Positions 57,096 to 64,000 of a stretch of DNA of 64,000 bases are shown here, piece by piece. The notes under the pieces are model-generated. The model ran no database searches. It was given only the letters and a program-made list of their open reading frames with translations, and was not told where the DNA came from. Source of the stretch: Sinorhizobium fredii USDA 205 (GTDB lineage Bacteria; Pseudomonadota; Alphaproteobacteria; Rhizobiales; Rhizobiaceae). A program made the translations under genes and the position numbers. Within the stretch, counting starts at the first letter, position 1, and the number at the start of each line of letters is the position of its first letter. The stretch covers positions 62,001 to 126,000 of the forward strand of contig NZ_AUTC01000099.1 in NCBI RefSeq assembly GCF_001461695.1. Direction: 5' to 3'.

Positions 57096-57902
57096 ATGGC
57101 CCTTTCCATCGCCACATGGAACATCAACTCCGTCCGCCTGCGCATGCCGCTGGTGGAGCATCTCTTGTTGAACTGGCAGCCCGACATCCTCTGCCTGCAG
57201 GAAACCAAATGCCCGGACGACCAGTTTCCGTCGGCTCCGCTCAGAAAGCTCGGCTACAACTATATCGAAATGCACGGGCAGAAGGGCTACCACGGCGTGG
57301 CGACCATCTCTCGCCTGCCGCTTACCGAACTGACCGATCGCCGCAACTATTGCGGCGTCGGCGACGCGCGCCATCTCTCCGTCGTCTTCGCGGCCGGCGG
57401 CAAGACTGTTCGCCTGCACAATTTCTATGTGCCGGCCGGTGGCGACGAACCGGACCGCACGATCAATCCGAAATTCGGCCACAAGCTCGACTTCGTCGAC
57501 GAGATGAAGCTGCTGCACGCCGAGGCCGAGGCGGGCATCTCGTCGATCCTGGTCGGCGACCTGAATATCGCGCCGCTGGAGCACGATGTCTGGTCGCACA
57601 AGCAGTTGCTGAAGATCGTCAGCCACACCCCCGTCGAGACCGACGGGCTCACCACGGTCATGACCGGCGGCGCCTGGGTCGACCTGATGCGCCAGCACAC
57701 CCCGCCGCCGGAAAAGCTCTACACCTGGTGGAGCTATCGGGCGAAGGACTGGGCGGCGGTCGACCGGGGTCGCCGGCTCGACCACATCTGGTCCTCCGCC
57801 GACCTCGCCGCGAAACTCGTCCGCGTCGACATCCTCAGGGAAGCCCGCGGCTGGGAGCGCCCCTCCGACCATGTGCCGGTGATCGCGCATTTCGAATTGT
57901 GA
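57096..57902 (+). CDS. xthA: Exodeoxyribonuclease III
   Basis: AP endonuclease/3'-exonuclease of base-excision repair. The 268-residue protein carries the EEP family motifs: IATWNINSVRLR (about residues 5-16), LQETKCPDDQ with the metal Glu (about 35-44), YVPAGGDEPDR (about 110), VGDLNIAPLEHDV (about 151-163) and the C-terminal DHVPVIAHF. Length is typical. A RIME element follows. Confidence 0.96.
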   Translation: MALSIATWNINSVRLRMPLVEHLLLNWQPDILCLQETKCPDDQFPSAPLRKLGYNYIEMHGQKGYHGVATISRLPLTELTDRRNYCGVGDARHLSVVFAAGGKTVRLHNFYVPAGGDEPDRTINPKFGHKLDFVDEMKLLHAEAEAGISSILVGDLNIAPLEHDVWSHKQLLKIVSHTPVETDGLTTVMTGGAWVDLMRQHTPPPEKLYTWWSYRAKDWAAVDRGRRLDHIWSSADLAAKLVRVDILREARGWERPSDHVPVIAHFEL

Positions 57903-57915
57903 GTCCGCGTCAATT

Positions 57916-58069
57916 GCCCCTCACCCTAGCCCTCTCCCCGTTCTCACGGGGAGAGGGAACAGGAACGCGCAACTCGCTCTTCCTACAACAATAGGCGGGG
58001 CGAGACGGGGCCGCGAGTCGCCTTCGCCCCGCTTGCGGGGAGAAGGTGGCCGGCAGGCCGGATGAGGGG
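57916..58069. repeat. RIME-type element, long form
   Basis: 154 bp with GCCCCTCA (57916-57923) and TGAGGGGC (58062-58069) ends and two internal hairpins (CTCCCCGTTCTCACGGGGAG; CCCCGCTTGCGGGG). It lies between convergent genes. Confidence 0.88.
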
Positions 58070-58084
58070 CAAGCCTCGCCTCGA

Positions 58085-58540
58085 CTAAGCAAACCGCCCG
58101 GCAAGCGCCTCGACGCGGCGGATCATTGCCTGGAGGTTGTCGCGGATCCGGGCTTCGACCATTGCGGTGACCTCGGGATATTCCTCCAGCATGCGGCGGA
58201 AGAGCGGCCGGTTGATGCGGATCACCTCGCTGTCCTCGTCGGCGGTCGCGGTGAACTTGCGTTCGACCATCGATATCAGCGCCAACTCCGACAGCAACGC
58301 GCCGCGGGAGACGGTGTCGACGTGCTGCGGGCGCCCGTCGGCGTCGAGTTTCGACAGCGAGAAGCTGCCGACGGCAACCGCATAGGCGCAATCGGCCGGT
58401 GCGCCTTCGCGGAAGAGCTCGTGGCCCTTCGCGACGCGACGGCGCTCGGCGCCGAAGGCGATCAGCCGGAGCTTGTCGTCGCCGATCTCCGCAAAAAGCG
58501 AGACGTTGGACAGAAGCGCGATATCGTCATTGAGCGCCAA
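58085..58540 (-). CDS. Cyclic nucleotide-binding (Crp-like) domain protein
   Basis: A 151-residue protein made of one cNMP-binding domain (about residues 5-120, with GHELFREGAPADCAYAVAVGSFSLS and RGALLSELALISMVERKFTATAD) and no helix-turn-helix DNA-binding domain, so not a transcription factor itself. The phosphate-binding-cassette region reads RGALLSELAL. The start is TTG at 58540, with AGGAG 9 bases upstream. Adjacent to the OmpR-type regulator, with which it probably forms a unit. Confidence 0.85.
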   Translation of the reverse strand: MALNDDIALLSNVSLFAEIGDDKLRLIAFGAERRRVAKGHELFREGAPADCAYAVAVGSFSLSKLDADGRPQHVDTVSRGALLSELALISMVERKFTATADEDSEVIRINRPLFRRMLEEYPEVTAMVEARIRDNLQAMIRRVEALAGRFA

Positions 58541-58617
58541 GCAGCATGTCTCCTAGCTGACGGGGAGGAGCGCGACCTGGAAGGGAAAGCCGCTTCCCAC
58601 TTTTCCGCGATCCCGCG

Positions 58618-59301
58618 TTACGGAACGATCTTGTAGCCGCCGTTCTCTGTCACCAAAATCTCGGCATTGGAAGGGTCGCGTTCGATTTTCTGGCGCAGCC
58701 GGTAGACATGCGTCTCGAGCGTGTGGGTCGTCACCCCGGAATTGTAGCCCCAGACCTCTTCGAGCAGGACGTCGCGGGTCACCACCTTCTGGTCGGCCCG
58801 GTAGAGGTAGCGGATGATCGCCGCCTCCTTCTCGGTCAAGCGTATCTTCTGGCCGTTGTCCATCGTCAGCAGTTTCTGGCTCGGCTTGAACGTGTAGGGA
58901 CCGACGCTGAAGGTCGCGTCCTCGCTCTGCTCGTGCTGGCGAAGCTGGGCGCGGATACGGGCCAGAAGCACGGCAAAGCGGAAGGGCTTGGTGACATAGT
59001 CGTTGGCGCCGGCTTCGAGGCCGAGGATCGTGTCCGAATCGGTGTCGTGACCGGTCAGCATGATGATCGGCGCCTTGAATCCGCCCTTGCGCAACAGCTT
59101 CACCGCCTCGCGGCCGTCCATGTCCGGCAGGCCGACGTCCACGATCAGCAGGTCCACCTGGCGTGTCCGCGCCGTCTGGATGCCCTTGCCGGCGGTCGCT
59201 TCCTGCAGGAGGTCGAACTCCTCGTAAAGAGAAAGCTGCTCTATCAACGTCTCACGCAGGTCGTTGTCATCGTCGACAAGGAGGATGGTGCGCGTCGCCA
59301 T
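58618..59301 (-). CDS. OmpR/PhoB-type response regulator (CenR-like)
   Basis: A 227-residue response regulator: receiver domain (about 1-120) with DDD acidic pocket (residues 9-11), phospho-acceptor Asp in LLIVDVGLPDMDG, and a winged-helix effector (about 130-227, EVWGYNSGVTTHTLETHVYRLRQKIE). The LIEQLSLYEEFD segment after the first helix and the companion cNMP-binding gene resemble the alphaproteobacterial CenR (cell-envelope regulator) of CenK-CenR, but no kinase is adjacent. That name is from memory, so I leave the symbol blank. Divergent from a YkuD cell-wall gene. Confidence 0.9.
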   Translation of the reverse strand: MATRTILLVDDDNDLRETLIEQLSLYEEFDLLQEATAGKGIQTARTRQVDLLIVDVGLPDMDGREAVKLLRKGGFKAPIIMLTGHDTDSDTILGLEAGANDYVTKPFRFAVLLARIRAQLRQHEQSEDATFSVGPYTFKPSQKLLTMDNGQKIRLTEKEAAIIRYLYRADQKVVTRDVLLEEVWGYNSGVTTHTLETHVYRLRQKIERDPSNAEILVTENGGYKIVP

Positions 59302-59444
59302 GGGACAGTTCCTGTTGCTTCCTGGATTCAAACTAGCTCAAATGCCGCCCTTGGCAAAGCGCGGCGGCCACGCAATCTTGTCGCCCTGCAGCCGTGCTTA
59401 GGGTGGCCGCGAGATCACAGGCAAAGCAAGAATTTGTGAGAATA

Positions 59445-59993
59445 ATGCGCAAGAAAACGTCGGGAGTAAGATCGCGGAAATCCACCATTGTCGTCCGGGC
59501 TGCGCCGCGCGACCGCCGGCGCGCGCTTCTCAGCTTCGACGGCAGAACGGAGCAGGCAGCGATCGGGCGAAGTGGCCTCACCGCCATGAAGCGCGAAGGC
59601 GACGGCGCGACGCCGCGGGCGACGATGAAGCTGATCGGCGGCTTCACGCGTCGCGACCGCGTCTCCCTGCCGCCGACGCCACTGCCGATACGCGGGATCC
59701 GTCGCGACATGCTCTGGTGCGACGCCCCCGACCATGCTTCCTACAACCGCCCGGTCAGGGCGCCGTTTGCCGCGAGCCACGAAACGATGATGCGGAATGA
59801 CGGGCTTTACGATGTTTGCCTCGTCATGGACTGGAACATCTCCTGCAGGCGGAGGCAAGTCGGCTCGGCGATCTTCTTCCACCTCATTCGTCCCGGCTAT
59901 GAGCCGACACAAGGCTGCATCGCCGTCAGCCTGCCCGCTATGAAGCGGCTGATCCGGCACATGCGTCGGGGGATGGTCGTCAGGGTTGCTTAG
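59445..59993 (+). CDS. L,D-transpeptidase (YkuD) domain protein
   Basis: A 182-residue protein with a YkuD domain; the active-site loop is HLIRPGYEPTQGCIAVSLPAM, with catalytic Cys in TQGCI and the upstream His. Such enzymes make 3-3 crosslinks or attach lipoproteins in peptidoglycan, in the periplasm. No obvious signal peptide is present on this start, unusual for the family; the frame is open to GTG 59394. Divergent from the CenR-like regulator gene, which could control it. Confidence 0.85.
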   Translation: MRKKTSGVRSRKSTIVVRAAPRDRRRALLSFDGRTEQAAIGRSGLTAMKREGDGATPRATMKLIGGFTRRDRVSLPPTPLPIRGIRRDMLWCDAPDHASYNRPVRAPFAASHETMMRNDGLYDVCLVMDWNISCRRRQVGSAIFFHLIRPGYEPTQGCIAVSLPAMKRLIRHMRRGMVVRVA

Positions 59994-60000
59994 GATGGCC

Positions 60001-60546
60001 TCATGATCCATCCTTGAGCAGCCGCGGCGTCACGAACTGGACGAGCCGGCCCGCGCCGGGCGCGATCTCCGACCATTGCTCGATGGTGAAATCCATGACG
60101 GCGAGCCCGGCCGTCGGAAACTTCTCCTTGAGGCGCTCCAGCGCCACCGCATCGCCACCGCCCGCGAGGAGCAGCGCGAGTTCAGCCATGCCCGGATTGT
60201 GCCCGACGAGCAGCAGCTTTTCGACGGACGGCTCCACCTTGCGGATCACGTCGATGATGGCCGTGGCGGCAACCTCGTAGATGCCGACGGCGTCACGGGC
60301 GGCAACCTTGTGCGGCAAAGCTTCGGCGACGAGCTCCCAAGTCTCTTGCGCGCGCCGGGCGGTCGAAACGAGGGCGAGGTCCGGGATCAGGCCCCGCCGC
60401 GCCATGAAAGTGCCGATTGCAGGGGCCGCCTTTCGACCGCGGCCTGCGAGCGGCCGGCGGTGGTCGGCAACCCCCTCCGGCCAGGCGGATTTGGCGTGGC
60501 GGAGCAGCATGAGACGGCGTATCGGAGGGCTGGCATCGTCAGGCAT
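60001..60546 (-). CDS. Histidine phosphatase SixA-like
   Basis: A 181-residue member of the RHG/histidine-phosphatase clan. MLLRHAKSAWPEG (about residues 13-25) holds the RHG-type motif with the phospho-accepting His, and VGHNPGMAELALLL (about 126-139) the second His. SixA dephosphorylates histidine phosphotransfer domains or PTS proteins; the partner here is unknown. Convergent with the YkuD gene. Confidence 0.9.
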   Translation of the reverse strand: MPDDASPPIRRLMLLRHAKSAWPEGVADHRRPLAGRGRKAAPAIGTFMARRGLIPDLALVSTARRAQETWELVAEALPHKVAARDAVGIYEVAATAIIDVIRKVEPSVEKLLLVGHNPGMAELALLLAGGGDAVALERLKEKFPTAGLAVMDFTIEQWSEIAPGAGRLVQFVTPRLLKDGS

Positions 60547-60601
60547 GAAGCGTTCCTCCTGTGTCGGCCGATGATCTTATTTGTCGCACCGTACCATGCA
60601 A

Positions 60602-60628
60602 TAAAAAAGGCCGCCCCGAAGGGCGGCC
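60602..60628 (-). terminator. Intrinsic terminator of leuC
   Basis: On the minus strand GGCCGCCC / GGGCGGCC hairpin followed by T6, 29 bases after the leuC stop. Confidence 0.93.
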
Positions 60629-60656
60629 AAGCATGCCGGAAAAGCTCAAAACCGGC

Positions 60657-62066
60657 TTATTTCCACTCGCGGATATCGACGAAGTGGCCCGCCACGGCGG
60701 CGGCGGCGGCCATCGCCGGCGAGACCAGGTGGGTACGGCCCTTGAAGCCCTGGCGGCCTTCGAAGTTGCGGTTCGAGGTCGAGGCGCAGCGCTCGCCCGG
60801 CTTCAACCGGTCGTCGTTCATCGCCAGGCACATGGAGCAGCCGGGTTCGCGCCAGTCGAAGCCGGCTTCCTTGAAGATCTTGTCGAGGCCCTCGGCTTCC
60901 GCCTGTTCCTTGACGAGACCGGAACCCGGCACGATCATCGCCGACACGGTCGAGGCGACCTTGCGGCCCTCGACGACCTTGGCGACGGCACGCAGATCCT
61001 CGATGCGGCCGTTGGTGCAGGAGCCGATGAAGACCCGGTCGATGGCGATATCGGTGATCTTCGTATCCGGCTTCAGGCCCATATAGTCGAGCGCCCGCCA
61101 TTTCGAAGCGCGCTTCGTCTCCTCCTGGATGTCGTCCGGGTTCGGAACGACGCCCTGGACCGAAACGACGTCCTCCGGCGACGAGCCCCAGGAGACGATC
61201 GGCGGCAGGTTGGCCGCGTCGAGGACGACGACGCGGTCGTAATGGGCGCCCTCGTCGGTGTTGAGCGTCTTCCAGTAGTCGAGCGCCATGTCCCAGGCGC
61301 TGCCCTTCGGGGCACGCGGCTTGTCCTTGATATATTCGAAGGTCGTTTCGTCCGGCGCGATCAGGCCGGCCCGGGCGCCGCCTTCGATCGTCATGTTGCA
61401 GATGGTCATGCGGCCTTCCATCGACAGCGAGCGGATCGCCTCGCCGGCGAATTCGATGACATGGCCCGTACCGCCGGCCGTGCCGATCTCGCCGATGATG
61501 GCCAGGATGATGTCCTTGGCGGTGACGCCGGGCGGCAATTGTCCGTCGACGCGCACCAGCATGTTCTTCGCCTTCTTCTGGATCAGCGTCTGGGTCGCCA
61601 GCACGTGCTCCACTTCCGACGTGCCGATGCCATGCGCCAGCGCGCCGAAGGCGCCATGCGTCGAGGTGTGGCTGTCGCCGCAGACGATCGTCATGCCCGG
61701 CAGCGTGAAGCCCTGCTCGGGGCCGACGATGTGGACGATGCCCTGGCGCTTGTCGTTCTCCGAATAATATTCGACGCCGAAATCGGCGGCGTTCCTGGCG
61801 AGCGCCTCGACCTGGATGCGACTTTCCTCGTTCTTGATGCCGAGATGACGGTCCGGCGAGGTCGGCACGTTGTGGTCGACGACGGCGAGCGTCTTTTCCG
61901 GGGCGCGGACCTTGCGGCCGGCCATGCGCAGGCCTTCGAAGGCCTGCGGACTCGTCACCTCGTGCACGAGGTGACGGTCGATGTAGAGCAGACAGGTGCC
62001 GTCATCCTGTTGATTGACCAGATGGTCGTCCCAGATCTTGTCATAGAGGGTACGCGGTGCGCTCAT
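60657..62066 (-). CDS. leuC: 3-isopropylmalate dehydratase large subunit
   Basis: Aconitase-family [4Fe-4S] enzyme; with LeuD it converts 2- to 3-isopropylmalate. The 469-residue subunit has the cluster cysteines in FIGSCTNGR (about residue 350) and [11 protein letters not shown] (about 407-417), the SDSHTSTHG-type [16 protein letters not shown] loop and standard length. Leader region: see 62067-62417. leuD is 14 kb away. Confidence 0.97.
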   Translation of the reverse strand: MSAPRTLYDKIWDDHLVNQQDDGTCLLYIDRHLVHEVTSPQAFEGLRMAGRKVRAPEKTLAVVDHNVPTSPDRHLGIKNEESRIQVEALARNAADFGVEYYSENDKRQGIVHIVGPEQGFTLPGMTIVCGDSHTSTHGAFGALAHGIGTSEVEHVLATQTLIQKKAKNMLVRVDGQLPPGVTAKDIILAIIGEIGTAGGTGHVIEFAGEAIRSLSMEGRMTICNMTIEGGARAGLIAPDETTFEYIKDKPRAPKGSAWDMALDYWKTLNTDEGAHYDRVVVLDAANLPPIVSWGSSPEDVVSVQGVVPNPDDIQEETKRASKWRALDYMGLKPDTKITDIAIDRVFIGSCTNGRIEDLRAVAKVVEGRKVASTVSAMIVPGSGLVKEQAEAEGLDKIFKEAGFDWREPGCSMCLAMNDDRLKPGERCASTSNRNFEGRQGFKGRTHLVSPAMAAAAAVAGHFVDIREWK

Positions 62067-62417
62067 GGCGATATATCCATCGAAAGTTCAGAATACGGAA
62101 AACCGGCGGCGGTGCGGCCGGAAACAACACTGATCAAGCGATCAGGCTAGGCGGCTGGTGAGCGCGCCGCAGACGCGCGAAAAAAAACGTGCCGGCAGAC
62201 GCTTGTGGTCCTGCAGCACGACGATTTTCTGTTCGCGACATCCGAATTTGGATTCCATGGCCGGTGCTCATATCAATTTTTTGATTGTTCGGCAATCGGC
62301 GAGATGGGCGGAACAGGCTTACCCTGCAAGGGGCTCACAACGAGCCCACAAGGGTTGGGAGGGGAACAATTCCGCGCGACAGTTGCGCCTGCGTCCGTCC
62401 TGTCGCGTCATTCCGCC
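62067..62417. other. leuC leader / intergenic region
   Basis: 351 bases between the leuC start and the secreted-protein stop, both minus strand. It contains a terminator-like hairpin with T8 at 62180-62220 and small hairpins (CTGATC-AAGC-GATCAG at 62130-62145). An open frame of 38 codons at 62142-62258 has no leucine-codon run and no Shine-Dalgarno, so I do not call it. The leuC promoter must lie here but is not clear. Confidence 0.6.
62180..62220 (-). terminator. Terminator-like hairpin upstream of leuC
   Basis: CGTGC (62220-62216) / GCACG (62192-62188) and a nested CAG/CTG pairing are followed on the minus strand by T8 (62187-62180). It ends the secreted-protein transcript or acts as a leuC attenuator. 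Confidence 0.62.
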
Positions 62418-63065
62418 CTATGGCCGGACGACACAGACGCCGTGCTCCCACGCGCAGGCGCTGGCATTGGTCTGCGGCGAGACGACGATGATCTTCGGGC
62501 GCGCTGCCGGCGGGGCTGCCTCGAGGCCGTCCTCGGCGAAATAGGAGTAGCTGCCGGCCTGGCTGAAATAGATGCCGTTGCCCGGCTGCTCATAGGCCGA
62601 GAGGTTGCCGGTATAGGTGCCGAGACCGGGAATCCCGGACGGAAAATCATAGCCGCCATCGAAGTCGCCGCTGTAGCTGCCGGCGCCGTAGCCCCTTCCG
62701 TCGATGAATACAAAGTCGCCGCGATTGCGGTCACGCCGCGCGAAGTGAGAGGGCCAGTGCTTCCGCCGGATATGACGGGTGCGGGTTTGAACGTTGCCCA
62801 GGCCGCCTGTCTCGAAAGACGGGAAGTCATCGACGCTGGAATTGACGGAGCGGTGGCGCCGATGGCCGGCGAAATGGCGGCGATCATGTGCCTTGTGGCG
62901 GGCATGGTGTGGGGCGCGGTGCTTGAGCCGGACATGCCGGACCCGTGTCTCCACCTCCGGCAGGCCCTCGCCGTTCCCCGCTTGCGCGGGCGGGCCGACG
63001 GGGATCGCCAGCGTGAAGGCCAGGAGGAGAACTTTGGTCGCATGGACCGCGCGCAACAGATTCAT
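62418..63065 (-). CDS. His/Arg-rich secreted protein of unknown function
   Basis: Not recognised. The 215-residue product begins with a signal peptide (about residues 1-30, MNLLRAVHATKVLLLAFTLA...PAQA). Residues about 40-110 are a His/Arg-rich repeat-like region (KHRAPHHARHKAHDRRHFAGHRRHR and a second HIRRKHWPSHFARRDRNR). A Gly/Tyr/Ser-rich segment (about 120-180) and a short C-terminal cysteine motif (NASACAWEHGVCVVRP) follow. It has the look of an envelope or surface protein. It follows a CtrA-type palindrome. Confidence 0.7.
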   Translation of the reverse strand: MNLLRAVHATKVLLLAFTLAIPVGPPAQAGNGEGLPEVETRVRHVRLKHRAPHHARHKAHDRRHFAGHRRHRSVNSSVDDFPSFETGGLGNVQTRTRHIRRKHWPSHFARRDRNRGDFVFIDGRGYGAGSYSGDFDGGYDFPSGIPGLGTYTGNLSAYEQPGNGIYFSQAGSYSYFAEDGLEAAPPAARPKIIVVSPQTNASACAWEHGVCVVRP

Positions 63066-63079
63066 TCTGTCCTGCCTTC

Positions 63080-63112
63080 AGGATGCGGTTAACGAATTCT
63101 TAATCGCATCCT
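63080..63112 (-). promoter_or_regulatory. CtrA-type site inside a long palindrome
   Basis: AGGATGCG (63080-63087) and CGCATCCT (63105-63112) flank a core that reads TTAA-GAATTCG-TTAAC on the minus strand, the exact CtrA consensus. It ends 14 bases before the start of the secreted-protein gene. Confidence 0.55.
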
Positions 63113-63369
63113 GATGCAAGCGCAGGCAAATGTCACGGATTCGATTGGCTTTTCCGCCCATATCGTTAACGGGCGGATGTCTCCGGCAGACCGGAAAATG
63201 CCGCTTTTCGTCTAATCGATTTTATTTATTTTGCACCGCAAGCATACTTGTCGTTAAGCAATATGGTGATTAAAGGTCCGGATGACTGAATTGCGCACAA
63301 TCGGGTGCGATACCGGATGAAATTAGTCTAGTTTAAGGGCGTGGACTCCGGTCATTTCGTGAGGTTCCG
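63113..63369. other. Intergenic region upstream of sdhC, no gene seen
   Basis: 257 bases of relatively AT-rich sequence that must hold the sdh promoter. I see an interrupted palindrome AAATTAG-T-CTAGTTT at about 63319-63333, possibly an operator. No gene or repeat is present. Confidence 0.5.
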
Positions 63370-63762
63370 ATGACGAATGTCACAAGAAGCCGGCCGCTCT
63401 CGCCGCATCTTCAAATCTACAAGCCCATTCCCACCATGGTCATGTCGATCGTGCACCGCATTACCGGCGGCGCACTCTATTTCGGCACGATCCTGGTTGC
63501 CTGGTGGTTGATCGCCGCCGCCTCGGGCGCTGCCTATTACGATTGGGTGAATTGGCTGTTCGGCACGCTGATCGGCAAGCTCGTGCTCTTCGGCTACACC
63601 TGGGCATTGGTGCATCACATGCTCGGCGGTATCCGCCATTTCATCTGGGATCTCGGCTACGGCTACGAGAAGCATTTCGCGACGAAGATGGCCAAGGCGA
63701 CGCTCGCCGGGTCGGTTGCGCTGACGCTCCTTCTCTGGATCGTCGGTTCTCTCGTTCGCTAA
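63370..63762 (+). CDS. sdhC: Succinate dehydrogenase cytochrome b556 subunit
   Basis: Membrane anchor of complex II. The 130-residue protein starts MTNVTRSRPLSPHLQIYKPIPTMVMSIVHRITGG, the SdhC signature (RPLSPHLxIY and SIxHRxTG), with three membrane helices (about 32-55, 62-85, 108-128) and the heme-ligand His in LVHHMLGGIRHFIWDLGYG. First gene of the sdh operon; sdhD follows after 12 bases. Confidence 0.96.
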   Translation: MTNVTRSRPLSPHLQIYKPIPTMVMSIVHRITGGALYFGTILVAWWLIAAASGAAYYDWVNWLFGTLIGKLVLFGYTWALVHHMLGGIRHFIWDLGYGYEKHFATKMAKATLAGSVALTLLLWIVGSLVR

Positions 63763-63774
63763 GGGGAAATCACC

Positions 63775-64000
63775 ATGGACATGCGCACACCCCTCGGCAA
63801 GGTTCGCGGTCTCGGCTCGGCCAAGGAGGGTACGGACCACTTCTGGCGCCAGCGCCTGACGGCCGTCGCCAACCTTCCGCTCTTGATCTTCTTCGTCTTC
63901 TTCGTAGCCCGCTATGCCGGTGCGCCGCATGCGGAATTCGTCGCCGCCCTCGCCAATCCGTTCGTCGCGGTGATCATAGCTCTCGTCGTGACCTCGGCGC
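63775..64000 (+). CDS. sdhD: Succinate dehydrogenase membrane anchor subunit (partial)
   Basis: The ATG at 63775, preceded by AAGGGGAAA, opens a frame that runs off the window after 75 codons: MDMRTPLGKVRGLGSAKEG, then HFWRQRLTAVANLPLLIFFVFFVAR, the typical SdhD N-terminus and first membrane helix. The C-terminus, including further helices, lies outside the window, as presumably do sdhA and sdhB. Confidence 0.93.
   Translation, partial: MDMRTPLGKVRGLGSAKEGTDHFWRQRLTAVANLPLLIFFVFFVARYAGAPHAEFVAALANPFVAVIIALVVTSA

Noticed and set aside
62142-62258. A 38-codon leader peptide for leuC attenuation
   Set aside because: No run of leucine codons and no Shine-Dalgarno; it spans a terminator hairpin by chance.
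62067-62417. A second SAM, TPP or other riboswitch in the leuC leader
   Set aside because: Hairpins are present but none of the conserved aptamer cores that I know could be matched.

Overview
The window reads as a high-GC alphaproteobacterial chromosome segment of the Rhizobiaceae, most likely Sinorhizobium/Ensifer. Evidence includes the rhizobial block rlmH-rsfS-nadD-proA-proB-obgE-GNAT-GNAT-rpmA-rplU, an imuA-imuB-dnaE2 mutagenesis cassette behind an alphaproteobacterial LexA box, a SAM-II riboswitch before metA, and many copies of palindromic intergenic elements of the RIME type with GCCCCTCA/TGAGGGGC ends. Nearly every gene is core or housekeeping. There is no prophage, insertion sequence, CRISPR array or rRNA operon.

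Layout. 1-5056 (+): hemD, a mitofilin-like membrane protein, hemY (frameshifted near its 3' end), terB-like, and a class I glutamine amidotransferase. 5.2-12.2 kb: MFS exporter (-), yggT and DUF167 (+), ppa, a GNAT, typA and a Tat-exported PhoD-type phosphatase (-). 12.4-18.3 kb: amidase (+), a 53-residue ORF (-), a hypothetical gene (+), tRNA-Gly (-), ProX-type deacylase, YbbN-like thioredoxin, LON-domain protein and Trm112-like protein (+), and a zincin (-). 18.4-24.2 kb (+): the SOS mutasome. 24.4-25.3 kb (+): bfd-bfr behind two Irr-type palindromes. 25.5-38.1 kb (-): rppH, yibQ-like, ctpA, envC, rlmH, rsfS, nadD, proA, proB, obgE, two GNATs, rpmA and rplU. 38.4-41.5 kb (+): tRNA-Ser(CGA) and a 942-residue trypsin-like protease/phospholipase D fusion, the only clearly accessory gene. 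41.5-47.4 kb (-): galM, a VWA protein, metA with its riboswitch, a MoxR ATPase, a RidA-like protein, leuD and a small membrane protein. 47.5-58 kb: CoA ester lyase and DUF1737 (+), a UbiH-type hydroxylase (-), then tesB, glnK-amtB, ftsK, a LolA-like carrier and xthA (+). 58-64 kb: cNMP-binding protein and OmpR-type regulator (-), YkuD protein (+), sixA-like, leuC and a His/Arg-rich secreted protein (-), then sdhC and the start of sdhD (+).

Regulation visible in the DNA: a GAAC-N7-GAAC LexA site (imuA); a promoter, SAM-II aptamer and intrinsic terminator in series (metA); a sigma-54 -24/-12 element (glnK-amtB); Irr/ICE-like palindromes (bfd-bfr); and TTAA-N7-TTAAC CtrA-type sites before ftsK, before the secreted protein and before one GNAT gene.

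The strongest candidate for an under-described system is the protease-PLD fusion at 38.7-41.5 kb. Two conserved genes (hemY and the second GNAT) each lack one base. These are either real lesions or assembly errors, and the reads should be checked before interpreting them.
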